This document shows, in pieces, positions 16,802 to 23,993 of a stretch of DNA of 26,830 nucleotides. The translations under genes and the position numbers were made by a program. Below the pieces are notes generated by a model, which made no database searches, was not told where the DNA came from, and saw only the letters and a list, made by a program, of their open reading frames with translations. The stretch covers positions 1-26,830 of the forward strand of contig CAYVIV010000007.1 in the NCBI GenBank assembly GCA_964451705.1, in the 5' to 3' direction. Source of the DNA: CAYYFV01 sp964451705. Lineage in GTDB: Bacteria > Patescibacteriota > Gracilibacteria > UBA1369 > GCA-2718715. Every line of letters begins with the position of its first letter. Position 1 is the stretch's first letter.

Positions 16802-18052
16802 ATGACCAATCAAAAGACTTTAGAAAACAAACTGCGTCTACTTGTTCACTCTATCGATCAAAGTCAATCCTGTACTGCCCTTGTGTTAGTCGGTGCTGGC
16901 TCGCGCTATGAAACCTTAGACATTAATGGAATCTCACACTTTTTAGAGCACATGTTTTTTAAAGGGGCTAAAAAGTACAAAAACACCAAAGAGGTTTCCG
17001 AAGCTATAGACACAATTGGTGGCGAGTTTAATGCCTTTACTGGCAAAGAGTACGCTGGCTATTATGTAAAAGTGGCAAAAGAACATGCCGAAAAAGCTCT
17101 CGATGTTCTCTCCGACATGCTCTTACATGCCAAGTTCGACCCAAAAGAAATAGATAAAGAACGCGGTGTTATTCTCGAGGAATACAACATGTATCAAGAT
17201 ACCCCAATGTACCAAATTGGCTGGGATTTCGAAAAATTAATCTTTGGAGATCAACCCATAGGCCGGGACCAAATTGGTACAAAAAAACTCATCAACTCCG
17301 TTACTCAAAAACAGTTCCAAGATTATCAAAAACAACTCTACACCCCAGACAACACAGTTATTGCCTTGGTTGGAGACTTTGAAAACGAAAAAGCATTTTC
17401 TCTAATAGAAAAATATTTCCAAATGCCCACCTCCAAAAAATCTCTTGAATTCAAAGCCTACAAACAAGCTACAAATCAACAAAAACTGCACATCTTAAAA
17501 AAACAAACCGAACAGGCCCACTTAGTTATGGGATTCAACTCTCTTTCCAACAAAGACCCACAGAAGTGGGCCCTCAAACTTTTGGCCACTGCCCTAGGTG
17601 GCAACATGTCTTCTAGAATGTTCCTCAATGTCCGCGAAGCCGAAGGCCTGTGCTACTACATTCACACAGACTCCGACATGTATTCAGACTGTGGAACTTT
17701 TGCTACCCGCGCAGGTGTCGATGTTACCAGAGCCCAAGATGCCATAGATGCTATAAAGAAACAGTACAAACAAGTAGCCCAAGAAGGTATTTCGCAAGCC
17801 GAATTAGACAAGTCAAAATCCTATCTTAAAGGCAAGATGCAACTCAAATTAGAAGACAGCGAAAGCTACGCCCATTTTCTAGCTAGACAATCTCTCATTC
17901 TCAACGAAGTTCAAACCCCAGACCAAATTAAAAAAGAAATTGACAAAGTTAACCTAAATCAGGTAAATAAACTAGCAAAACAGATCATAGATCTAGAACA
18001 ACTCTATGTATCTGTAATCGGACCATATACACAAAGTGAATTAAAAATTTAA
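16802..18052 (+). CDS. M16-family zinc metallopeptidase (insulinase/processing-peptidase type)
   Basis: This 416-residue protein carries the inverted zinc motif HxxEH (H46-F-L-E49-H50, in GISHFLEHMFFKG). The third ligand E126 lies in GVILEEYNMY, 76 residues later as in family members. The C-terminal half has the substrate-binding pattern GGNMSSRMFLNVREAEGLCYYIHTD in two parts, followed by a glycine-rich strand (CGTFATRAGVD). The length and two-domain layout match small bacterial M16B peptidases, which act as dimers enclosing a chamber and cleave short peptides or presequence-like substrates. No signal peptide is visible, so it is probably cytoplasmic. It starts at the ATG at 16802 without a Shine-Dalgarno sequence and is followed by ndk after 10 bp; the pair is likely one transcript. 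Confidence 0.94.
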   Translation: MTNQKTLENKLRLLVHSIDQSQSCTALVLVGAGSRYETLDINGISHFLEHMFFKGAKKYKNTKEVSEAIDTIGGEFNAFTGKEYAGYYVKVAKEHAEKALDVLSDMLLHAKFDPKEIDKERGVILEEYNMYQDTPMYQIGWDFEKLIFGDQPIGRDQIGTKKLINSVTQKQFQDYQKQLYTPDNTVIALVGDFENEKAFSLIEKYFQMPTSKKSLEFKAYKQATNQQKLHILKKQTEQAHLVMGFNSLSNKDPQKWALKLLATALGGNMSSRMFLNVREAEGLCYYIHTDSDMYSDCGTFATRAGVDVTRAQDAIDAIKKQYKQVAQEGISQAELDKSKSYLKGKMQLKLEDSESYAHFLARQSLILNEVQTPDQIKKEIDKVNLNQVNKLAKQIIDLEQLYVSVIGPYTQSELKI

Positions 18053-18062
18053 CCATAATTTA

Positions 18063-18545
18063 ATGCAATTTAACGGCATTCACGAGAAAACTCTCGTAAT
18101 AATAAAACCAGACGCAATCCAAAGAGGTTTAGTTGGAGACATCCTCAACCGATTTGAAAAAAAAGGACTCAAACTTGTCGCCCTTAAAATGATGCGCCTA
18201 GACGAAGCTCTGCTCAAAGAACATTACGCCCACCATGTCGACAAGCCATTCTTTCCTGGCATCTCAAAATTCATGCAAAGCTCACCAGTAGTTGCAATTT
18301 GCCTAGAAGGACTCGAAGTCATAAATGCAGTTAGACTGATTACAGGTATAACTAAATCTAGAGAAGCCGAAGCTGGCTCTATTAGAGGAGACTTCGCCAT
18401 GAGCATTGCCTGCAATGTTATCCACGCTTCTGACACAGTAGAAAATGCCAAGGCAGAGGTTGAAAGATTCTTTTCCGACAAAGAAATTCATGACTACATG
18501 AAATCCGAATACGAATTTGTTTACGCCCAAGACGAACTCAGCTAA
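18063..18545 (+). CDS. ndk: Nucleoside diphosphate kinase
   Basis: This 160-residue protein transfers the gamma phosphate from ATP to other nucleoside diphosphates through a phospho-histidine. Visible marks are the opening strand TLVIIKPDAIQRGLVGDI (K15), the Kpn-loop region, GSIRGDFA (106-112) and the active-site NVIHASD with H121. It is about 15 residues longer than typical bacterial Ndk because of a C-terminal extension after the usual EI..Y (DYMKSEYEFVYAQDELS); extensions of this kind occur in some lineages. It starts 10 bp after the M16 peptidase stop, so translation may depend on that gene. A strong terminator lies about 110 bp downstream. Confidence 0.96.
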   Translation: MQFNGIHEKTLVIIKPDAIQRGLVGDILNRFEKKGLKLVALKMMRLDEALLKEHYAHHVDKPFFPGISKFMQSSPVVAICLEGLEVINAVRLITGITKSREAEAGSIRGDFAMSIACNVIHASDTVENAKAEVERFFSDKEIHDYMKSEYEFVYAQDELS

Positions 18546-18655
18546 ACAACCTCAGCTAAAAGCACTACTGCTCAAAGAGGACTATAAACTCTCAAACAAA
18601 TAGTTACAAAACTTTACTAAAGATTCAGAACCCAGAACAAACTCTTAAACAAATC

Positions 18656-18685
18656 AAAAATCCATCAACTCTGGTGGATTTTTTT
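18656..18685 (+). terminator. Intrinsic terminator after ndk
   Basis: The arms atccatca and tggtggat pair over 8 bp (one T-G wobble) across an actc loop, extended by an A-tract before and followed by seven T's (18679-18685). Confidence 0.85.
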
Positions 18686-18704
18686 ATATGTCCAAACAAT
18701 ATTT

Positions 18705-18734
18705 TTGCCACAAACCACATTTTTCTTGTACAAT
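18705..18734 (+). promoter_or_regulatory. Promoter for the DUF192 gene
   Basis: TTGCCA (18705-18710), 18-bp spacer, TACAAT (18729-18734). Transcription would begin near 18741, so the in-frame TTG at 18705 cannot be the start codon; this fixes translation at the ATG at 18756. Confidence 0.6.
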
Positions 18735-18755
18735 ACATTTAATTACTCCCCACCA

Positions 18756-19649
18756 ATGCACAAAGTATTTTTATCTCTCCAGACTCCACAGTCAGACAAC
18801 TGCAGTTTGCTTAAGAAATTTGTCCACATTCTTAAGACAAATGACTTTAGCATTCGTAAACAATCAGACTACTACCTAATTCAAGACAAAAACAAAATTT
18901 TTTATCACAACCAAGCCTTGATTCTTAACACAAATCTAGGTTTAAATGAATTTAAACAACTTATCTCTTCTCACCAAAAATTCATCGATCCTAACTCCAT
19001 GCAGTTAGAGTTAGAAATCGTTTGTTTCCAAGCAACAAACGACCCCAAACCAGTCCAATTACCATCAAAACACAACCTAGAGCATTACATAGCCTTTCAA
19101 GAAATAGATCCAAACTTCCTTATGCAAAAAGCACATGTACCCATCCAAAAACTCAAACCATTGGTTGATAAAATCAACACCAATACAATTCAAAAAATGC
19201 TAAATCTCTTTATTGTCATCCTAATTGGATTACTATTTTTTAATAGTAAATTTGCCAAGGCTGTTAATCACTCGAATATGCAGTTCAATGTAGAAATAGC
19301 AGATACAGTCCAAGCTCGCAAAATCGGCCTCTCTAAACACCTGGAACTCAAAAACAATCAAGGTATGCTCTTTGTCTACCAAACAGACAACAGCCCCCGC
19401 TTTTGGACCAAAGACATGAACTTTGCCATAGACATTCTCTTTCTAGACAAAAATATGAAAGTCCTCCAAATCTCAGAAAATCTACAACCCTGCAGCTCAA
19501 ACCCCTGCCCAATCTACCCCGGCCCACAAAACACCAGATATGCACTAGAACTCAACTCTTTTACAGCTAAAAATCACAACATACAAGTTTCAGACAGCTT
19601 AAAGCTCACAAACACCCTCCAAATCTACAACAAAACCTACCAACTCTAA
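18756..19649 (+). CDS. DUF192-domain protein with an N-terminal cytoplasmic extension
   Basis: It has 297 residues from the ATG at 18756. Residues 1-145 form a soluble K/N/Q-rich region of no family I recognise. Residues ~147-168 are a hydrophobic segment (MLNLFIVILIGLLFFNSKFAKA) ending in AKA. Residues ~175-285 match DUF192: FNVEIADTVQARKIGLSKHLEL, GMLFVY, FWTKDMNFAIDILFLD and a late ALELN. DUF192 proteins are usually small exported proteins of about 150 residues with an N-terminal signal peptide; their function is not well established. Here the signal-like segment is internal, so the product may be a membrane protein with the DUF192 domain outside. An internal ATG at 19197 would instead give a standard secreted DUF192 protein. 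CSSNPCPIYPG at about 246-256 replaces the more usual P......Y. The gene is convergent with the next one (30 bp, no clear terminator). Confidence 0.8.
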   Translation: MHKVFLSLQTPQSDNCSLLKKFVHILKTNDFSIRKQSDYYLIQDKNKIFYHNQALILNTNLGLNEFKQLISSHQKFIDPNSMQLELEIVCFQATNDPKPVQLPSKHNLEHYIAFQEIDPNFLMQKAHVPIQKLKPLVDKINTNTIQKMLNLFIVILIGLLFFNSKFAKAVNHSNMQFNVEIADTVQARKIGLSKHLELKNNQGMLFVYQTDNSPRFWTKDMNFAIDILFLDKNMKVLQISENLQPCSSNPCPIYPGPQNTRYALELNSFTAKNHNIQVSDSLKLTNTLQIYNKTYQL

Positions 19650-19679
19650 AGCTAGTAATCTAAACCACAGCTGACTACT

Positions 19680-22271
19680 TTAATTCCAGTCACCAAAGAC
19701 TGGCAGGTTTTTAGGATTCTTATAAAACATCATAAAAGATCGCGTCGCACTTAGATCAAAGTCCGCCAAAAGTTCAGATCGGCTAATATTAAAACCAAAT
19801 CTTTCTGGCATATAACACATATCCTCCAAAGAAAAATTCTCAAAAAAGTCACCGTTTATTAACCCACCATTGTGTCTCTGATCATTACAATTTAAATGTA
19901 CTAACCCCCCATTACTTCTTTGAACATTAAATACCAACGGAGAGTAGCGCATATTATTCAAATCCTCCTGCTTAGCCAAAATCACATCATTAGGATCGTC
20001 AAAATCCACCAATGAACCATCTGCCTTAGAGGCTGGCCTGCCTGCATCTGCATCTGCATTTGCATCTACATCTGCATCTGCACGCGAACAACCACTACAG
20101 TTATTGCTAATTAATTGCCCAGCAAAAACCAATTGGTTATAAGAACTATCTGCTGCAAAACTACCAACACCAAGTAAAGCAAAATCATTCTCTGCAACTG
20201 CTTCATTAACTTGCTCTAAAGACTCTACCGACATAAGGTTTTTATCTAAATATAAAAACAAATTAATTATATTATTCACATCATAATCCACAAAAGCCCT
20301 ACCCCCCCTATTGTTTTCATCTGACTTAACAATAAGACCTAATGGATTTTCAGCTAAAACAAAATCACTACCAATAAAAACATTAAAACCTTCCAACACA
20401 ACTGTCACGTCTGTAGCCAAAATCCCAAGTCTATTATACAGCTCTTGCAAATCTAAATTCCTATTATCTTCATTGGTATGCCTGAGATAAATGAAATTCT
20501 CTCCAATCGGTCGACACCCATCTGCACCTGCCTCAAACTGACCCCACCTGCATTTACGCATATTTTGCCTAGAAATAAACTCATTAAATGCCGAAGAAAA
20601 CTTAGCATAATTCGAAGCCTGGGCAGCAGTTGTATCACCATAAAGAGCATTAAAGGCCCGATCTTGCACAAAACCTTTAGTAAAAACACTAAAAGACTCA
20701 TATATATTAGAACGTAAACGACTCGAAACTAATTTCGACTCTAATGCCTCATCATCATCATTACTAAAACCAATTTTGTAAGCTGTCTTAGTTATCAAAC
20801 TTAAACCCAAAAAAGAGTTTGGGATATTATCATTAACCTTATCCAAAATTAGATTCACAGTATGTACACCACTTTCTAAATTTGTATCTAAAGTCAAAAG
20901 CGGCTCTGGATTCAGTTCTTGAACCTCTTCTTGCTCCTCTTCATCATCGCCTTCTTCTGGCAGATACCCCACGGTCACATCCACAAAATCTCTGTCCGAC
21001 AAAGCAAGATCCAATTCATGATTTAAACTCGTACCCAAAAGTCCTCGGTGTAATTTATAACAAAAGTAGTAATCTTCAGCTGGTCCGTAATTAAACCTCA
21101 AATCCTCCACTTGCCTTGCTACACATTCTTCAAAACTTTGCGGAGCAACTTGCCCAACCTGCTCTCTTAGTAAAACTGTTTCGTATGGGACTACAAAATT
21201 TAAAGCTACATTATCAACTGGAAAAAAGGCATCTGCTGCATCTTCACTATATATTTTTACAGAGTGTAGTTCTAAATTACCAGCCTGTGTGCTCAAAAAG
21301 CTTCGTGGTGCTGCCCCTGGCAACAGTCGAAAACCCTTTAAACCTGCATCATAAACAAATCCAGTTTCTGAATCAAACACATTCAAACCAGCGTCCCTAT
21401 GGTTAATGCATGACTCAGCATCTAGAAATACCTCGCTAGAAAATCTAGTTACTCCATCTAATGTTCTTTGATCATCAAAAACAAAACAAAAACTAAAGTT
21501 AGATCCATTAAATAAGTCCGACACATTCTCTCCAACACTATTATTCATACGCACAACAAAACTCTGGTCGGTAAGTTCACCATTTGCATAGTTAGGCTCA
21601 TCTTCATCTATATATGCAACTACTGGTTGAAAATCAAAGTTTACATCTGGCACGCTAATTGCAGTTTCGGCAAAGCCTATATAACCATAATGTTTACTCC
21701 ATGCATAACCCTTTAGATAATAATAACCTGGTAGACCTGCAATCGGTCGATCAAAGTCAACCTCCACTCCATAGTTAGCATTGCCACAGTGGTCTAGATC
21801 GTAAGCAAATTCCGGATCTGCCTCACAATTCATCTTTATCCAACCAACAGCGTCTCCCCACATATAACCAGTTAACTTGGCTTGTGGTTTTTTGTTTACA
21901 AGTTGTTTTTCTATATTCACGCCATAGTCAAAATTACTATTTATCACAATGCCTGTATTTTCTCTCTGGGCAGGATTTGCAGGATTTTGTCTTGCTGCCA
22001 AGGAAACCCAACCTAACTGCTTGTTTAAAACCCACCCCTCTAATCTATACTTAGAGTCAGCTACAGGACGCACGCAAGCTCGGTAAGCTGTTTGAATGAT
22101 ATTATTCTCAAAACCTAAAAAACTAAAGTCCTTTAAATTACCAGACGCAGTAGCCTGAGTCTTACCTCTTAAGGTCACACAAGAGTTATCTGCTGCAAAG
22201 ACTAAGGAACTTAGTCCAAAAAAACAGAGACAAAAAAACAAAAATAAATTAAGTAAAGGCCTTTTTCGCAT
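19680..22271 (-). CDS. Large secreted protein with three GYAWS..GWI repeats
   Basis: It has 863 residues from the ATG at 22271; a TTG at 22289 would add six. The signal peptide is RKRPLLNLFLFFCLCFFGLS...VFA, cleaved about residue 26. The N-terminal quarter holds three units spaced about 53-56 residues: GWVLNKQLGWVSL (79-91), GYMWGDAVGWIKM (135-147) and GYAWSKHYGYIGF (188-200). The second and third are preceded by a YGV stretch. GYAWS..GWI motifs recur in secreted proteins of candidate-phyla bacteria (general knowledge; function unknown). The rest is beta-rich and acidic with several Cys, an ADADVDANADADA stretch and a DDEEEQEEVQ patch at about 445. No enzyme motif, C-terminal anchor or sorting signal is visible. 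It appears monocistronic, reading away from the HU gene across a 280-bp A-rich intergenic region. A surface role is inferred. Confidence 0.83.
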   Translation of the reverse strand: MRKRPLLNLFLFFCLCFFGLSSLVFAADNSCVTLRGKTQATASGNLKDFSFLGFENNIIQTAYRACVRPVADSKYRLEGWVLNKQLGWVSLAARQNPANPAQRENTGIVINSNFDYGVNIEKQLVNKKPQAKLTGYMWGDAVGWIKMNCEADPEFAYDLDHCGNANYGVEVDFDRPIAGLPGYYYLKGYAWSKHYGYIGFAETAISVPDVNFDFQPVVAYIDEDEPNYANGELTDQSFVVRMNNSVGENVSDLFNGSNFSFCFVFDDQRTLDGVTRFSSEVFLDAESCINHRDAGLNVFDSETGFVYDAGLKGFRLLPGAAPRSFLSTQAGNLELHSVKIYSEDAADAFFPVDNVALNFVVPYETVLLREQVGQVAPQSFEECVARQVEDLRFNYGPAEDYYFCYKLHRGLLGTSLNHELDLALSDRDFVDVTVGYLPEEGDDEEEQEEVQELNPEPLLTLDTNLESGVHTVNLILDKVNDNIPNSFLGLSLITKTAYKIGFSNDDDEALESKLVSSRLRSNIYESFSVFTKGFVQDRAFNALYGDTTAAQASNYAKFSSAFNEFISRQNMRKCRWGQFEAGADGCRPIGENFIYLRHTNEDNRNLDLQELYNRLGILATDVTVVLEGFNVFIGSDFVLAENPLGLIVKSDENNRGGRAFVDYDVNNIINLFLYLDKNLMSVESLEQVNEAVAENDFALLGVGSFAADSSYNQLVFAGQLISNNCSGCSRADADVDANADADAGRPASKADGSLVDFDDPNDVILAKQEDLNNMRYSPLVFNVQRSNGGLVHLNCNDQRHNGGLINGDFFENFSLEDMCYMPERFGFNISRSELLADFDLSATRSFMMFYKNPKNLPVFGDWN
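20044..20079 (-). repeat. 6-bp tandem repeat (gcatct) coding Asp-Ala
   Basis: Six units of gcatct, two of them with one substitution, in frame in the GYAWS protein. Slippage would change the protein by two residues at a time. Confidence 0.85.
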
Positions 22272-22490
22272 ATACAAAGTGCTTTTCAAGCTGAATTAAT
22301 TAACTGGCCATATTTTATAACATTTGCAAAAAAAAGTCCTTACAAAATTCTCAAAACCCTCAAAAACAGCTTGCCAAAAACAAAAAAACGCATAGCTACA
22401 CAAGACCACCAACCTGAGAATCAAAAGACAAAAACTCCAAAGATTTGCTTATACAAGTGAATACCCAGATTTTTCAACTAAAAAAAGAGC

Positions 22491-22518
22491 TTGAATATTA
22501 TTCTCTCACAGATATAAT
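22491..22518 (+). promoter_or_regulatory. Promoter for the HU gene
   Basis: TTGAAT (22491-22496), 16-bp spacer, perfect TATAAT (22513-22518). Transcription would start near 22525, giving a leader of about 27 nt. A second box, TATAAC (22535-22540), lacks a -35. Confidence 0.6.
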
Positions 22519-22551
22519 TTTTAGGAAATTACTCTATAACATGTTTACAAC

Positions 22552-22827
22552 ATGACTAAACAAGATCTTATAGCAGCAGCAGCTGCTGCATCTGGAGTTA
22601 CAAAAAAAGATTCTCAAGCTGTACTAGATGCAGCCCTAGACGCTATCACTAGCAGTCTTGCTAAAGGAGATTCTGTAACTATCACTGGATTTGGAACTTT
22701 CCGTGTGTCTCATAGAGCCGCAAGAAACGGAGTTAACCCACGAAATCCACAAGAAAAAATCTCAATTCCAGCAATGAAATTACCAGCTTTCAAAGCAGGT
22801 AAATCTCTAAAAGATGCTGTAAGATAA
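22552..22827 (+). CDS. HU/IHF-family nucleoid DNA-binding protein
   Basis: This 91-residue protein has the full HU length. The N-terminal helical dimer part is MTKQDLIAAAAAASGVTKKD. The hinge GFGTFRVSHRAARNGVNPR follows, then the DNA-binding arm NPRNPQEKISIPA with the conserved proline that intercalates at the DNA bend. It ends PAFKAGKSLKDAV. HU homodimers bend and compact DNA and assist replication and repair. Only one gene is seen, so homodimer HU is likelier than IHF, though IHF-like activity cannot be excluded. It is monocistronic, with a strong promoter upstream and a strong terminator 19 bp after the stop, as expected for an abundant protein. Its codons are less C-biased than those of its plus-strand neighbours, consistent with high expression. 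Confidence 0.96.
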   Translation: MTKQDLIAAAAAASGVTKKDSQAVLDAALDAITSSLAKGDSVTITGFGTFRVSHRAARNGVNPRNPQEKISIPAMKLPAFKAGKSLKDAVR

Positions 22828-22845
22828 TTAGTCTTTTCATCTTTC

Positions 22846-22880
22846 AAAAAAACTGCAGCTCTCTAGCTGTAGTTTTTTTT
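22846..22880 (+). terminator. Intrinsic terminator after the HU gene
   Basis: ACTGCAGCT and AGCTGTAGT pair over 9 bp (one G-U) across a ctct loop, with seven A's before and eight T's after. The flanking A/T tracts could also serve the opposite strand. Confidence 0.9.
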
Positions 22881-22899
22881 GAGTAATTCACTGAATAAC

Positions 22900-22929
22900 T
22901 TGAAGTAACATAGCTTTTGTTTTAAAATT
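22900..22929 (+). promoter_or_regulatory. Possible promoter for pheS-pheT-queG
   Basis: TTGAAG (22900-22905), 18-bp spacer, TAAAAT (22924-22929). This leaves about a 16-nt leader before pheS, too short for a leader-peptide attenuator or T-box; none is visible. Confidence 0.45.
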
Positions 22930-22951
22930 CTAATGATTTTTAAATACTTAC

Positions 22952-23992
22952 ATGCAAAATCAAATTATTAGCATTCAAGAAGATTGCTTAAAACAAATTT
23001 CCAAAGCTAAATCCCAAGAAGAACTCCTAAATATTGAAAAACAATTCATAGGTAAAAAAGGTCAACTAGCAGACATACTCAAAAATATAATAAATCTAGA
23101 CGCAAAAGATAAACAAACTGTTGGCAAACAAGCAAACCTCACAAAAAACACAATTCAACAGGCTTTAATTAAGCAAAAAAACCAGCTCGAAAATCAAGAC
23201 CTAGCCGACAGACTAGCTCAAGAACAAATAGATGTCACGCTTCCAGCCTCACTCCCGCAAACTGCCACAATCAATCCACTAAGACAGTTACAAAAACAAG
23301 CAGAAGAAATCTTTGAATCACTTGGTTTTGCAATTGCAGATGGTCCACATATAGAATCTGAGCTCTACAACTTTGATTCTCTTAACTTTAAAAAACACCA
23401 CCCCGCCCGCGACTTTCAAGATACTTTTTTTATAGAAAAAACAGAAGATCAAAAACACGGGCAGTTACTCCTAAGAACACATACCTCTCCTGTTCAAATC
23501 AGAAGTATGCTCAAACATGGAGCACCTATTAGAATAGTTATACCAGGGCGTGTATTTCGTAACGAAGAACAAGATGCTACTCACGATCATACATTTTACC
23601 AAATAGAAGGCTTACTTGTAGACAAAAATATCAGTATTGCTCACCTACGTGGCACCTTAGAGGAATTTTTATCACAACTATTCCAAAAACAGATTACAAG
23701 TCGTTTAAGACCAGGTTATTTCCCATTCACAGAACCCAGCTTAGAACTAGATATGTCTTGCGTTTTTTGTGATCAACAAGGTTGTAAAATTTGTAAAGAT
23801 ACAGGCTTCATAGAACTAATAGGCTGTGGTATGGTCCACCCAAATGTCTTAACTGCATCTAATCTCGACCCACAAAAGTACCAGGGCTTTGCTTTTGGAG
23901 CAGGCTTAGACAGAATACTTATGTTAAAAATGGGTATGCAGTCTATTCGAGATATTCGTAAAAACGACCTTAGATTCCTTAAACAATTATAA
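22952..23992 (+). CDS. pheS: Phenylalanyl-tRNA synthetase alpha subunit
   Basis: This 346-residue protein is the catalytic subunit of the (alpha-beta)2 enzyme that joins phenylalanine to tRNA-Phe. Residues 1-95 form the N-terminal coiled coil that binds tRNA. The class II core follows: motif 1 around NPLRQLQKQAEEIFESLGF, then DTFF and LLLRTHTSPVQIR (173-185). Motif 2 is GRVFRNEEQDATHDHTF (199-215) followed by YQIEG. Motif 3 is FGAGLDRILMLKMG (315-328). A C-x2-C-x4-C-x2-C set (C270, C273, C278, C281) just before IGCGMVHP may bind zinc, as in many bacterial PheS. The length is normal. It is followed by pheT after 1 bp. Confidence 0.97.
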   Translation: MQNQIISIQEDCLKQISKAKSQEELLNIEKQFIGKKGQLADILKNIINLDAKDKQTVGKQANLTKNTIQQALIKQKNQLENQDLADRLAQEQIDVTLPASLPQTATINPLRQLQKQAEEIFESLGFAIADGPHIESELYNFDSLNFKKHHPARDFQDTFFIEKTEDQKHGQLLLRTHTSPVQIRSMLKHGAPIRIVIPGRVFRNEEQDATHDHTFYQIEGLLVDKNISIAHLRGTLEEFLSQLFQKQITSRLRPGYFPFTEPSLELDMSCVFCDQQGCKICKDTGFIELIGCGMVHPNVLTASNLDPQKYQGFAFGAGLDRILMLKMGMQSIRDIRKNDLRFLKQL

Positions 23993-23993
23993 A

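Noticed and set aside
18705..18755. TTG start at 18705 for the DUF192 gene
   Set aside because: The TTG is the first half of the likely -35 element and lies upstream of the predicted transcript start.
19650..19679. Terminator between the convergent DUF192 and GYAWS-protein genes
   Set aside because: The only pairing (AAAG(C)TAGT with ACTACTTT) has a bulge, a long loop and no proper T-tract.
22272..22551. Possible gene or riboswitch between the GYAWS-protein and HU genes
   Set aside because: It is A-rich with no long frame and no recognisable aptamer; it appears to hold only the HU promoter and the divergent gene's upstream region.
22882..22951. T-box or leader-peptide attenuator ahead of pheS
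   Set aside because: There is no T-box sequence, no phenylalanine-rich leader peptide and too little room between the promoter and pheS.
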